64,000 bases of DNA from JASEGV01 sp947085405 (GTDB lineage Bacteria > Bacteroidota > Ignavibacteria > UBA10030 > BY39), in NCBI GenBank assembly GCA_947085405.1, contig CAMTWO010000031.1, positions 1-64,000 of the forward strand, given 5' to 3'. Below are positions 23,475 to 32,571 of this stretch, one piece after another. A program made the position numbers and the translations under genes. The notes below the pieces were generated by a model. That model did not search any database and was not told where the DNA came from. It worked only from the letters and a program-made list of their open reading frames with translations. How positions within the stretch are numbered: position 1 is the first letter of the stretch; the number at the start of each line of letters is the position of its first letter.

Positions 23475-25979
23475 TTAGTTGCTCTCGCTGGTTTCAGCTT
23501 GGGGTTCCTTTTCGGGTTTCGCTTTTTTCGATTTATTCACGTCAACGAATTTGAGCGTATTGGTTTTAGGATTAAGCTTGATATTTATTATGCTACCCTC
23601 GGAAAATTTATTTCTGAGAATTTCTTCTGCAATAGCATCTTCAACATATTTTTGAAGTACACGTTTTAACGGACGGGCTCCAAAAGCAGGGTCAAAACCT
23701 TTGTCGATTAAAAACTCACGGGCTGGTTTTGTAAGCCGCAGTTTGATATCCAGAGATTCCATACGTTTTACAAGTTCTTCCAATTGGATATCGATGATTT
23801 CATTTATGTGCTGGCGCTCTAAGCTATGAAATATTATAGTATCATCAACGCGATTTAGAAATTCAGGATTGAACACCCTCTTCAAAGCATCTTCCACAGT
23901 CTGTTTCATTGCCGTGTATTTGTCTTTTGGTGTTTCGGTCCCGAAACCAAAACCTCCTGTAGTTTTAATATCTCTTGTTCCGACATTCGAAGTCATTATC
24001 AGGATAGTATTTTTGAAATCAACACGTCTTCCGAGACTGTCTGTCAAAATACCGTCGTCCAATACTTGCAAAAGAATATTGAAAACATCAGGATGTGCTT
24101 TTTCGATTTCATCCAACAGGACGACAGAGTATGGTTTGCGGCGGACTTTTTCTGTGAGTTGTCCGCCCTCTTCGTATCCGACATATCCGGGAGGTGCACC
24201 AACGAGGCGCGATATTGAGAACTTTTCCATATATTCACTCATATCAATCCGGATTAGTGCTTCTTCGGTGTCGAACAAATATTTTGTAAGCACTTTTGCC
24301 AATTCGGTTTTCCCAACGCCGGTTGGTCCAAGGAATATAAACGAACCAATCGGACGTTTCGGGTCTTTCAAGCCGGATCGTGTTCGCCGAATCGCTTTGC
24401 TAAGCTTAACGATGGCTTCGGACTGACCGATAATTTGTTTTTGTAATACTTCTTCCATTTTCAGAAGTTTAAGCGATTCTGATTCGGCAATCTTGTTCAC
24501 AGGAATACCGGTCATCATAGCTACGACATCGGCGATGTGATTCTCTGTAACCTCGTAAACAAGCGATTCCGATTTTTGTTCCCATTCTAACTTTGCTGTT
24601 TCGAGGCTGCTGAGTAGTTTTTTCTCGAGGTCGCGTAGTCGAGCTGCCTCTTCATAATTCTGACTTTTTACGACATGGCTTTTCGATTGTTTTACTTTTT
24701 CGACTTCAGCTTCTAAATCCAAAACGTCTTGTGGTACATGAATGTTAGAAAGATGTACACGGGCACCGGCTTCGTCGAGGACATCGATTGCCTTGTCCGG
24801 AAGATAGCGATCTGTGATGTAGCGGTCGCTAAGTTTAACGGCTCCTTCAATTGCTTTGTCGGCGTATTTTACACCATGATGTTGTTCGTATTTGTGTTTT
24901 ATGTACTTCAATATCTGTATAGTTTCATCAACGGATGTCGGGTCGATCATTATTTTTTGAAACCGTCTATCAAGTGCGCCATCTTTTTCTATGTATTGTC
25001 GATATTCGTCGAGTGTGGTTGCACCGATGCATTGTAATTCGCCTCGCGAGAGAGCGGGTTTAAACATATTCGATGCATCAAGAGAGCCGGAAGCTCCACC
25101 GGCGCCTACTATTGTGTGAAGTTCGTCGATGAATAAAATTACATCTTTAGCTTTTTCAAGTTCGTTCATTACCGCTTTCATTCTTTCTTCAAACTGTCCG
25201 CGGTATTTGGTTCCGGCTACTAAAGCTCCGAGGTCAAGTGTTACAACGCGCTTATCGTGCAGTACTCGGGAAACTTTTTTCTGTACGATCCGCAGCGCAA
25301 GTCCTTCGGCGATTGCAGTTTTCCCGACACCTGGTTCGCCTATGAGTACCGGGTTGTTTTTTTTGCGACGACTAAGCACTTGGGCTACCCGTTCGATTTC
25401 TTTTTCACGACCTACGATAGGGTCAAGCTTATCTTCCATAGCTAAGCGGGTTAAGTCCCTGCCGAAGTTATCGAGCACAGGAGTTTTCGATTTATCGGTT
25501 TTTTTCTCGGCTTGCGGAGAGGCGGGATGTGAACTGGGAGTTTTACCGCTTATTATATTATCGAGTTCAAAGCGAACTGCTTCGTATGTAATATTTAGCT
25601 GATGTAATATTTGAGCCGCAATATTATCGTCGTCCCTCATTAATGAGAGGAGTAAATGCTCGGTGCCAATCACATCGGCTTTGAAGAGTTTGGCTTCAAG
25701 GTAAGTTATCTTTAAAACTTTTTCGGCTTGCTTGGTGAGTGGGATATTTCCCATAGTCATCGTTCCGCCCGTTGAGCGGACTGCTTCCTCGATTGATTTT
25801 TTAAGTTTTTGCAGATCAACACCTAAGTTGCGGAGTATTTTAACGGCAATGCCCTGTCCTTCGCGTATAATTCCTAAAAGCAGATGCTCGGTTCCGATAT
25901 AATCGTGCCCGAGACGCAAAGCTTCTTCACGGCTGAGCCGGATAACATCTTGTACTCTATTTGAAAAATTACCTTCCAT
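23475..25979 (-). CDS. clpC: ATP-dependent Clp protease ATP-binding subunit ClpC
   Basis: AAA+ unfoldase that feeds ClpP. Duplicated Clp N-domain (two repeats of the TEHLLL pattern, near residues 27 and 104), first AAA module with GEPGVGKTAIAEGLA and VILFIDELHT, a middle region containing a UVR-type coiled coil (YEEAARLRDLEKKLL) that separates ClpC from ClpB, a second AAA module with GPTGVGKTELAKVL and VVLLDEIEKAH, and a C-terminal D2-small domain. 834 residues, complete. It starts after a 230-bp divergent spacer shared with tetR. Confidence 0.96.
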   Translation of the reverse strand: MEGNFSNRVQDVIRLSREEALRLGHDYIGTEHLLLGIIREGQGIAVKILRNLGVDLQKLKKSIEEAVRSTGGTMTMGNIPLTKQAEKVLKITYLEAKLFKADVIGTEHLLLSLMRDDDNIAAQILHQLNITYEAVRFELDNIISGKTPSSHPASPQAEKKTDKSKTPVLDNFGRDLTRLAMEDKLDPIVGREKEIERVAQVLSRRKKNNPVLIGEPGVGKTAIAEGLALRIVQKKVSRVLHDKRVVTLDLGALVAGTKYRGQFEERMKAVMNELEKAKDVILFIDELHTIVGAGGASGSLDASNMFKPALSRGELQCIGATTLDEYRQYIEKDGALDRRFQKIMIDPTSVDETIQILKYIKHKYEQHHGVKYADKAIEGAVKLSDRYITDRYLPDKAIDVLDEAGARVHLSNIHVPQDVLDLEAEVEKVKQSKSHVVKSQNYEEAARLRDLEKKLLSSLETAKLEWEQKSESLVYEVTENHIADVVAMMTGIPVNKIAESESLKLLKMEEVLQKQIIGQSEAIVKLSKAIRRTRSGLKDPKRPIGSFIFLGPTGVGKTELAKVLTKYLFDTEEALIRIDMSEYMEKFSISRLVGAPPGYVGYEEGGQLTEKVRRKPYSVVLLDEIEKAHPDVFNILLQVLDDGILTDSLGRRVDFKNTILIMTSNVGTRDIKTTGGFGFGTETPKDKYTAMKQTVEDALKRVFNPEFLNRVDDTIIFHSLERQHINEIIDIQLEELVKRMESLDIKLRLTKPAREFLIDKGFDPAFGARPLKRVLQKYVEDAIAEEILRNKFSEGSIINIKLNPKTNTLKFVDVNKSKKAKPEKEPQAETSESN

Positions 25980-26209
25980 TTTCGTCCTTTATTAGCAATA
26001 GCATATAAAAAAATAAATTTATTTTCGTGTTACTTAATCATCTATCAATATCTAATTTTAATATAACGAAATAGATAAGATTAATCAAATCTGTAGAAAA
26101 AAAGTATTGAGTTGGTTCAATTGCATTTAAATATTAATTTCGTTATACTTAAGTCAATTAAATGACTGTCGGTCATTAAAATGTTAAAATATGACTAAAT
26201 TGATTTCAA
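25980..26209. promoter_or_regulatory. Divergent AT-rich control region between clpC and tetR
   Basis: A 230-bp spacer, very AT-rich, between divergent genes. Apart from the palindrome at 26161-26177 no further clear box was found. Promoters for both genes must lie here. Confidence 0.5.
26161..26177. promoter_or_regulatory. Palindromic operator, probable TetR autoregulation site
   Basis: AATGAC-TGTCG-GTCATT is a perfect 6-bp inverted repeat with a 5-bp centre, 33 bases before the tetR start. TetR-family repressors usually bind such palindromes next to their own gene. Confidence 0.6.
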
Positions 26210-26878
26210 ATGAGTAAAATTGAAAGAAAAGAGAGAGAAAAACAACTTCGCCGCGAATCGATATTAGATGCAGCGGAATCTGTTTTCTTTGAAAAAGGTT
26301 TGATTGCCTCGACGATGGATGAGATTGCCGAGAAAGCGGAACTTAGCAAAGGCACATTGTATTTGTATTACCGAAGCAAAGACGATTTATATCTTGGAGT
26401 CATTTGCAGAGGATTCGATATCCTCATCATTAAACTTATTGAATCAGTTTCGCCGAATGTTTCGACAATACAAAAGTTACTGAACATCGGCTCGGCGTAT
26501 TATAATTTTTCGCAAAAGCATACACATTATTTCAGGATGTTTTCGTTTCTCGAAAGCCCGCAATTCCATACAATGGCATCGGAAGAATTGTTAAACGAAA
26601 GTCATAACCAAAGCAAAAGAGCTTGGGATGTTATCATAGATGTTATTTCAAATGGAATAAAAGATGGAACCTTCAGGGAGAACATCGACCCCGTGCAGAT
26701 GGCAATAATACTCTGGTCGAATGCTACAGCAATAATGAAATTAAAAGATCGAAAAGATCAATTTTGGATAGAAAATTTAAACGTCGATGTAGATACGATT
26801 TTGCAAAAGTCTAATGCAATGCTTGTATCAACGATGCTCACAGAAAATGCAAAAAGATATTATCAACCGAAATTATAA
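26210..26878 (+). CDS. TetR/AcrR family transcriptional regulator
   Basis: 222 residues. The N-terminal HTH is classic: RESILDAAESVFFEKGLIASTMDEIAEKAELSKGTLYLYYRSKDDLY, here summarised by ILDAAESVFFEKG and GTLYLYYRSKDDL. The C-terminal ligand-binding part is helical with an effector pocket that cannot be assigned. It is followed after 25 bp by a small membrane protein gene and preceded by a palindromic site that it may bind. Target genes beyond itself are unclear; clpC is divergent. Confidence 0.92.
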   Translation: MSKIERKEREKQLRRESILDAAESVFFEKGLIASTMDEIAEKAELSKGTLYLYYRSKDDLYLGVICRGFDILIIKLIESVSPNVSTIQKLLNIGSAYYNFSQKHTHYFRMFSFLESPQFHTMASEELLNESHNQSKRAWDVIIDVISNGIKDGTFRENIDPVQMAIILWSNATAIMKLKDRKDQFWIENLNVDVDTILQKSNAMLVSTMLTENAKRYYQPKL

Positions 26879-26903
26879 AATTAAAAAAAATACAGGATAA
26901 GTT

Positions 26904-27089
26904 ATGAAAAGTTTGTTTTGGACAGTTGTGGGAATAGGAATAGGAGCAGTTGCAGCATATTTGATTTTAAAACAAGGAAAAGAAAGTCAGGCATCGTTTC
27001 CGATGTTCGTAATGAAAAAAGCAAAAGGTTCCATCAACGATGAAGTTTTTGCCGGAGTAGAGACCAACGAAGACGAGAAATGGATTTAG
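26904..27089 (+). CDS. Small single-pass membrane protein, YtxH-like
   Basis: 61 residues. One N-terminal membrane helix (FWTVVGIGIGAVAAYLIL) followed by a basic, then acidic, cytoplasmic tail. This form resembles YtxH-type envelope or stress proteins but is too short to assign. It is preceded by GGATAAGTT-ATG and is likely cotranscribed with tetR (25-bp gap). Confidence 0.6.
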   Translation: MKSLFWTVVGIGIGAVAAYLILKQGKESQASFPMFVMKKAKGSINDEVFAGVETNEDEKWI

Positions 27090-27090
27090 A

Positions 27091-27204
27091 TTAAAACTGA
27101 CTATATATAGTTCTAAACGTGCTTGTAAAAAGGAAACTGGTTATTCCGATTGCTACGAACCACCAAAGCCATGCATGCACTCTTGCTTTTAATGTAGGAA
27201 ACAT
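27091..27204 (-). CDS. Possible 37-residue membrane peptide
   Basis: A short frame on the minus strand from ATG 27204 to TAA 27091 encodes MFPTLKARVHAWLWW, then FVAIGITSFLFTSTF and a short tail. It is one hydrophobic, Trp-rich helix with a basic N-terminus. It converges with, and ends one base beyond, the gene at 26904. The upstream ribosome-binding site is weak. I do not recognise a family; it could be chance, but the composition is that of real small membrane peptides. Confidence 0.3.
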   Translation of the reverse strand: MFPTLKARVHAWLWWFVAIGITSFLFTSTFRTIYSQF

Positions 27205-27340
27205 AATTTATATCCAATACTGTTGATTGAATATATATATCTTTTAAACTAGAAGCAAGCACTAATTGACTTTGGTATAATTAATTTGTAGATTTAAGCA
27301 CAATTTATCGTTTTTTAAACAAATTTGGAGATTTTTAAGC

Positions 27341-27649
27341 ATGTTTGCAATTGTTGAAATAGCAGGACAGCAATTTAAGGTAAGTCCTTCCGCGAAACTG
27401 TTTGTCCCTAAAATAGCAAACCAAATTGGCAATAAGCTGAAATTTGATAAAGTTCTGCTATACAGCGATGATAAAGGTATCAAGGTTGGCAAACCAATAG
27501 TTAAAGGTATTGAAGTTGAAGCACAAATTTTAAATCATCTAAAAGATGATACTGTGATTGTATTCAAGAAGAAGAAGCGAAAAGGTTATCGAGTCCGCAA
27601 AGGTCATCGGCAGCAATATACACACATTGAAATTACTAAAATTGGATAA
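27341..27649 (+). CDS. rplU: 50S ribosomal protein L21
   Basis: 102 residues, standard L21: MFAIVEIAGQQFKVSP at the N-terminus, KVLLYSDD, and the basic C-terminus KKKRKGYRVRKGHRQQYTHIEI. Binds 23S rRNA in the large subunit. It is followed after 12 bp by rpmA in the usual rplU-rpmA pair. Confidence 0.97.
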   Translation: MFAIVEIAGQQFKVSPSAKLFVPKIANQIGNKLKFDKVLLYSDDKGIKVGKPIVKGIEVEAQILNHLKDDTVIVFKKKKRKGYRVRKGHRQQYTHIEITKIG

Positions 27650-27661
27650 GGAAAATTAGAA

Positions 27662-27916
27662 ATGGCACATAAAAAAGGTGGCGGTAGTTCACGAAACGGA
27701 CGCGACAGTAACGCACAGCGATTAGGTGTAAAGCGGTTTGGCGGCGAAAAAGTTTCAGCAGGAAGCATAATAATTCGTCAGCGCGGTACCAAAGTATTAC
27801 CGGGCGAAAACGTTGGAGTCGGTTCTGACGATACAATTTTTGCGCTTGTTGAGGGTGTTGTTAAATTCGAGAACTCAGGTAAATCTCGAAAAATGGTAAG
27901 TATCGTTCAATCATAA
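27662..27916 (+). CDS. rpmA: 50S ribosomal protein L27
   Basis: 84 residues, standard L27. It begins MAHKKGGGSSRNGRDSNAQR directly, without the cleavable N-terminal extension of Firmicutes. The N-terminal tail reaches the peptidyl-transferase centre. The signature QRGTKVLPGENVGVG is present. It is in an operon with rplU. Confidence 0.97.
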   Translation: MAHKKGGGSSRNGRDSNAQRLGVKRFGGEKVSAGSIIIRQRGTKVLPGENVGVGSDDTIFALVEGVVKFENSGKSRKMVSIVQS

Positions 27917-28053
27917 TCAATTATATAAACAGTTCTTTGCATTACCCGTAAGAATTAGATTCATCAGATAATCTGGTTTTGATCGGGCTTATTTTTTTCA
28001 ATCTTTTTAGTTCTTAATTAACAAATCAAATAACTTCTTATTAGGAGGATACA

Positions 28054-29004
28054 ATGAAAATTGCAGTAATTGGCGGTGGCAACATCGGCGGTGTGTTAGT
28101 ACAGGAAATTGTTCGACGTCGGCTCGCGCGGTATGTTGGCTTAGTGGATGTAAAAGGACCCGATCTATCCAAGGGTAAATGTTTAGACATCGCAGAAGGT
28201 TTACCAATCATTTCATCGGATGTGGTGGTCGAAGGTTCAAAAGAATACAACGTTATTGAAGGTGCTGATTTGGTTATTAACACGGCGGGCGTGCCGCGTG
28301 CAGCCCGGCCAGACGGCACCATTCCTACACGGGAAGAATTATTAGCTACCAATTTAAAAATCACGGACGCTGTGAGCGAGGGTATTTCCAAATTCTGTCC
28401 GAAGGCGATTATCATTTCGATCGCGAATCCTTTGGATGCTATCGTTTATCGTCTATCCATGAATTTAAAACCGGCGCGTGAAAGATTGATGGGTATGGCT
28501 GGGATTTTAGATTCTTCACGATACAGATATTTTATCGCAAACGAAGCCGGTGTAAGTGTTGAGAATGTTGAGGCTATGGTCCTTGGAGGCCACGGCGACG
28601 ACATGTTGCCAATACGTTCGGCTAGCCGTATTGCTGGGATGCCGGTAGAAAAATTCATATCTGCTGAAAAATTGGATGCTATCGAAGCTCGCACACGACA
28701 AGCAGGCGGCGAAGTGGTTAAGTTGTTAGGCAGCGGCTCAGCATTTGTCTCTCCATCATGGGCAGCTTTGGAAATGGCCGAGGCGATTATTTTTGATAAG
28801 AAAAAGATTCTGCCGGTCTGCACACTGCTCAAGGGTGAATACGGCGTAGATGGTTTATTTATCGGCGTGCCGGTCATTTTAGGCGCGAAGGGTATTGAAA
28901 AAATCATTGTTATGGATTTGACTGACAAGGAAAAAGAGGCTTTCGCAAAATCCGTCGCATCGGTAAAGAAATCGAGCGATGAAGTTCTGACCCTGTCGAA
29001 GTAA
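28054..29004 (+). CDS. mdh: NAD-dependent malate dehydrogenase (lactate/malate dehydrogenase family)
   Basis: 316 residues. The Rossmann loop is VIGGGNIGG, the NAD-selecting Asp follows in VGLVDVKG, the substrate loop is GVPRAARPDGTIPTREELL (Arg at PR fits dicarboxylate binding), the second substrate Arg is in ILDSSRYRYF, and the catalytic His is in LGGHGDDMLP. The substrate loop is a few residues longer than in common bacterial Mdh (inserted near ARPDGTI). By eye it is richer in GC and uses different codons than its neighbours. It has a strong AGGAGG site seven bases before the ATG and a terminator at 29058-29099, so it is probably monocistronic. Confidence 0.9.
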   Translation: MKIAVIGGGNIGGVLVQEIVRRRLARYVGLVDVKGPDLSKGKCLDIAEGLPIISSDVVVEGSKEYNVIEGADLVINTAGVPRAARPDGTIPTREELLATNLKITDAVSEGISKFCPKAIIISIANPLDAIVYRLSMNLKPARERLMGMAGILDSSRYRYFIANEAGVSVENVEAMVLGGHGDDMLPIRSASRIAGMPVEKFISAEKLDAIEARTRQAGGEVVKLLGSGSAFVSPSWAALEMAEAIIFDKKKILPVCTLLKGEYGVDGLFIGVPVILGAKGIEKIIVMDLTDKEKEAFAKSVASVKKSSDEVLTLSK

Positions 29005-29057
29005 AAGCCAATATCGAAAAGCTAAACATGTAACAAAGGAATTTCCTTTTTTATGAA

Positions 29058-29099
29058 AGAGCCATTTCTACCCTCACAGGTGGTATGGCTCTTTTTTTT
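29058..29099 (+). terminator. Rho-independent terminator of mdh
   Basis: AGAGCCAT (29058-29065) pairs with ATGGCTCT (29085-29092), with an inner ACC/GGT stem, followed by seven T. It is the strongest terminator in the window. Confidence 0.9.
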
Positions 29100-29169
29100 A
29101 ATTTTGTTTGATATCACATTTTTTATTAATGAATTCGATATATTATAAAAAACAAAGGGCTTGTTTAGA

Positions 29170-31050
29170 ATGAAAAATATCTATCGTAGTGTGTTATTTG
29201 GTTTTTTCTTTTCTACACTTATCTTTGCTCAAACAAGACATGATGTTTTTGTTCCAGTGGGAGCGGGCGACAGTCTTGATGCTACATACTTTGTTCCGAG
29301 TGTTGCACCACCCGCGGCAGGTTTTCCCGTAATGTTATTTGTCCACGGGTTTGGATTGGACAAAACCAACGATACAGCGTCTGCTCGAATTTATGCACAA
29401 AGTAAGTTCCTCACATTTTGTTATTCAGTTCGTGGGCATGGAAAATCTTCGGGTCAATCTACAATTATGTCGAGGCGAGAACGCCAGGATTTATCGGAGT
29501 TAGTTGCTTATATAAAAAGGATTCCAAACGTGGATACAAATGCAGTCGGTATACTCGGAGGTTCGCAAGGGGGTTTGCACAGTTTATGGGCGGTTAAGGA
29601 TAGTTTGGTTGCATGTGCCTCTGCCGATGTTATAATTCCTAAATGGGCCTCCGATATGTTTGCAAACGGTGCTGTCCGAAGATCTTTTGGTCTTCTTTTA
29701 CACGCATCGACAGTAAGATACAATCCAATTCGTGATACTCTGTGGAAATTGTTGCGCACTAATGCATTCGATTCGCTAGCAGCAATATTTCCTTTAAATC
29801 GCGATATAGATACTTCGATATTAAATCAAAAAGAAATTCCACTTTTAATGTTTATAAAATATCAAGATTACTACTTCGAAGCGAGCGACGGGCTTAATTT
29901 TTTCCCTGACTATCCGGGGCTGAAAAAAATGTATTTAGGCACGGGCGGTCATTATTCGGATGAGAGCGATGATGAATGGAACTATCAATTTGATATACTA
30001 ACACGCTGGTTCAAATATTTTCTTAGAAACGTGAACAACGGAATTTTAGATGAGCCAAAATATACCTACTCGTTCAGCAGCCTGCCACTCGATTCGTTAG
30101 GACATTTTAAATGGTATCGTGTTCCTACTACACAATTACCTTTTAACGATGTTACAATGCACCGGTTTTATTTTCATCAAGCTGGGAAGCTAAATTATTC
30201 GGCGCCGGGTTCATCGGGTGGATCGATGCTGTTTGTAAATGCACATAAAGATTCCAATTATACTTTTGAAATGGGTTATGCAAGTAGTTTCAAGGGAACC
30301 GCATTCGATGCTGCATTTCAAAAGACTGCACTTGTTTTTGAAACATCCCCTCTTGATACTTCTGTCCTGATGTTCGGGAGTCCCAAAATGAAATTGTTAA
30401 TTAATTCAACCACGTCTCAAATGCCTTTTAATATTCAAATTTATGAAGTGGATAGTTCGGGGAATAAATTCTTTATTAACCGCATCAATTATGTAGGGCG
30501 GAACATTCCAAGCGGCATGCAATCTTCGGTAGAAGCGTCGGGATATTTCCACGCTCATCAGTTTCAGAAACACAATAAAATCCGGATTGAAATAACTAAC
30601 ATCGATAAAACAAACCGGGCATTATTAGGCATCTATCCGTTTGTGTTCCCGATATTTAAGTATGGCGAAAGTTCAATTGCTATGAACGAGTCGTATGCAT
30701 CATACATCGAACTTCCTTTTTTAACGAGCGAACAGGTTTTATACGTCGGCGAACCGATTGCCGGAAATTTTTCGCTCTCTCAAAATTATCCGAATCCCTT
30801 CAATTCAACCACAGCGTTGGAATATTCTCTTCCTCAAAATGCTCATGTAACTTTGAAAGTTTACGACATATTAGGCAGGGAAGTAAAAACATTGTTCGAG
30901 GGGAACCAATTTGCCGGCACATACAAAGCAACCTTTAATGCCGATCAGCTTGCGAGTGGTGTATATTTTTATAGATTAATAACAGCCGTAAACGATAATA
31001 ATGTAAACAATTTATCGGAATATACGCGAAAAATGATTTTAATAAAATAA
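29170..31050 (+). CDS. Secreted alpha/beta-hydrolase (CocE/X-Pro peptidase-like) with type IX sorting domain
   Basis: 626 residues. Signal peptide (SVLFGFFFSTLIFAQ); hydrolase domain with oxyanion strand LFVHGFG and nucleophile Ser in ILGGSQGGLHS (near residue 145), resembling S15/CocE-type acyl hydrolases and followed by a beta-sandwich (about 370-520). The last ~85 residues are the T9SS-type C-terminal domain: NYPNPFNSTTALEYSLP, VYDILGREV and SGVYFYRL. The frame also allows TTG 29161, but ATG 29170 starts the signal peptide. Substrate is unknown. Confidence 0.85.
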   Translation: MKNIYRSVLFGFFFSTLIFAQTRHDVFVPVGAGDSLDATYFVPSVAPPAAGFPVMLFVHGFGLDKTNDTASARIYAQSKFLTFCYSVRGHGKSSGQSTIMSRRERQDLSELVAYIKRIPNVDTNAVGILGGSQGGLHSLWAVKDSLVACASADVIIPKWASDMFANGAVRRSFGLLLHASTVRYNPIRDTLWKLLRTNAFDSLAAIFPLNRDIDTSILNQKEIPLLMFIKYQDYYFEASDGLNFFPDYPGLKKMYLGTGGHYSDESDDEWNYQFDILTRWFKYFLRNVNNGILDEPKYTYSFSSLPLDSLGHFKWYRVPTTQLPFNDVTMHRFYFHQAGKLNYSAPGSSGGSMLFVNAHKDSNYTFEMGYASSFKGTAFDAAFQKTALVFETSPLDTSVLMFGSPKMKLLINSTTSQMPFNIQIYEVDSSGNKFFINRINYVGRNIPSGMQSSVEASGYFHAHQFQKHNKIRIEITNIDKTNRALLGIYPFVFPIFKYGESSIAMNESYASYIELPFLTSEQVLYVGEPIAGNFSLSQNYPNPFNSTTALEYSLPQNAHVTLKVYDILGREVKTLFEGNQFAGTYKATFNADQLASGVYFYRLITAVNDNNVNNLSEYTRKMILIK

Positions 31051-31140
31051 AAATTACTTGATTGTTTGGAATTATTTTTTGTATATTATGTTAGTATATG
31101 AAACGATGCAAAATAAAAATATTAATAGATCGGAGAAACT

Positions 31141-32547
31141 ATGGACACATACAATTTCGACGAATCTGATGATATAGATCAGCCAAGGAACCAATATAAC
31201 GAAACGAAGGATCTTCGGGATAAAATAAAAAATACGAATGGAAAACTCAGCGCTGAAACTTTAGAAGATGTAGTGAACCTCTTCATAGAAGAAGGAGACT
31301 ACACAAATGCGCTGTTTTATATAGATATGCTGATTGAGCAGAATTCATACAGTTCTGAATTCTGGCAGATGAAAGGGAACATTCTCAGTCTGTTAGAGAA
31401 GTATGAAGAAGCCCTCGAAGCATTCCAAAAATCATTGATGTTAAATCCTTCAGACAACGAAGTTATTTTATATAAGGGGATAGTTCTCGAACATTTGAAC
31501 AGGTTTGAGGAAGCGAATGAATGTTTTAATAAAGCCATTGAAGAGGAGCCAGATAATGAAGACGCTCTCTTTTCGAAGGCGATTATGCTTGAAAAAATGA
31601 GCAAATACCACGAAGCCCTCCCGATTTTAAAACATCTCCTTCAAATAAAGCCGGATGACAAATTATTAATATACGAAGTCGGCTTTTGTTACGATATGAT
31701 GAACAAGTTCGATGACGCTCTCCTATATTACAAAAAAAATTTAGAACTCTATCCGCTCAATTATAACGCTTGGTACAACTGCGGTATCATTTATAACCGG
31801 TTAACGTATTACATTAAAGCTATCGATCATTATGATATGGCGATTACAATAAATGAGAATTTTACGTCGGCTTGGTACAACAAGGGAAACACTTTTGCCA
31901 ACTTGGGAAAATTTTATGATGCGGTCGAATGCTACCAACATGCTATCAGGATCGATTCTGATGATTCGCATGCATGGCATAATATGGGCAACGCTTATCA
32001 GGAATTAGGGGAATACGACCAAGCGATCAAATGTTTTACTCAGGCGATAAAGATCGATTCTGCTCATTACGAATCATACTACGCGAGAGGTGTTTCCTAC
32101 GACTATCTAAAAAAATACCGGAAAGCTTTAGAAGATTACAACCGTGCTTTGATGTTATTCAAAAACGATTCCGACTTATGGTATGCAAAAGCAGATACTT
32201 CCTATAGTTTAGGATATTGGCGCGATGCACTGATCAGTTATAAGATGGCTTTGAAAATTAATCCGGAAAATTTATATGCTTTATTCGATTTGGCTGAAAC
32301 CCTCCTCGAGTACGGATACTATAAACAATCTTTAAAATCTTATAACAAATGTATTGATTTAAAATCCGACTGGGCAGATGCTTACTACGGAAAAGCAAAA
32401 GTTCTTTTCCTTCTGCAAAAACATCACGAAGCAATTGAATCGTTGAGAAAATCTTTCACGATTGATGACACCAAGAAAGAACTTTTCGAAACAGAATTTC
32501 CGGGCATCCGTTCAATCAAAGAATTTGTACAGTTGTTAAAAAAATAA
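31141..32547 (+). CDS. Tetratricopeptide-repeat protein
   Basis: 468 residues with about eleven consecutive TPR units from near residue 45 (NALFYIDMLIEQN; ALEAFQKSLMLNP; AWHNMGNAYQELGEYDQAI and so on). It has no signal peptide or membrane helix, so it is a cytoplasmic scaffold. GGAGAAACT lies before the ATG. The frame is between two secreted-protein genes and ahead of larE, without clear functional linkage. It could assist an assembly process, but nothing in sequence names the partner. Confidence 0.85.
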   Translation: MDTYNFDESDDIDQPRNQYNETKDLRDKIKNTNGKLSAETLEDVVNLFIEEGDYTNALFYIDMLIEQNSYSSEFWQMKGNILSLLEKYEEALEAFQKSLMLNPSDNEVILYKGIVLEHLNRFEEANECFNKAIEEEPDNEDALFSKAIMLEKMSKYHEALPILKHLLQIKPDDKLLIYEVGFCYDMMNKFDDALLYYKKNLELYPLNYNAWYNCGIIYNRLTYYIKAIDHYDMAITINENFTSAWYNKGNTFANLGKFYDAVECYQHAIRIDSDDSHAWHNMGNAYQELGEYDQAIKCFTQAIKIDSAHYESYYARGVSYDYLKKYRKALEDYNRALMLFKNDSDLWYAKADTSYSLGYWRDALISYKMALKINPENLYALFDLAETLLEYGYYKQSLKSYNKCIDLKSDWADAYYGKAKVLFLLQKHHEAIESLRKSFTIDDTKKELFETEFPGIRSIKEFVQLLKK

Positions 32548-32571
32548 TTCTTTCCATACATTCTTCCACAC

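Noticed and set aside
27268..27283. TTGACT and TATAAT close to each other before rplU
   Set aside because: Only about four bases separate them, far from the 17 needed, so they do not form one promoter.
27917..28053. Possible small RNA or riboswitch before mdh
   Set aside because: Only a 4- to 5-bp hairpin (CAGATAATCTG) was found, with no recognisable conserved core.
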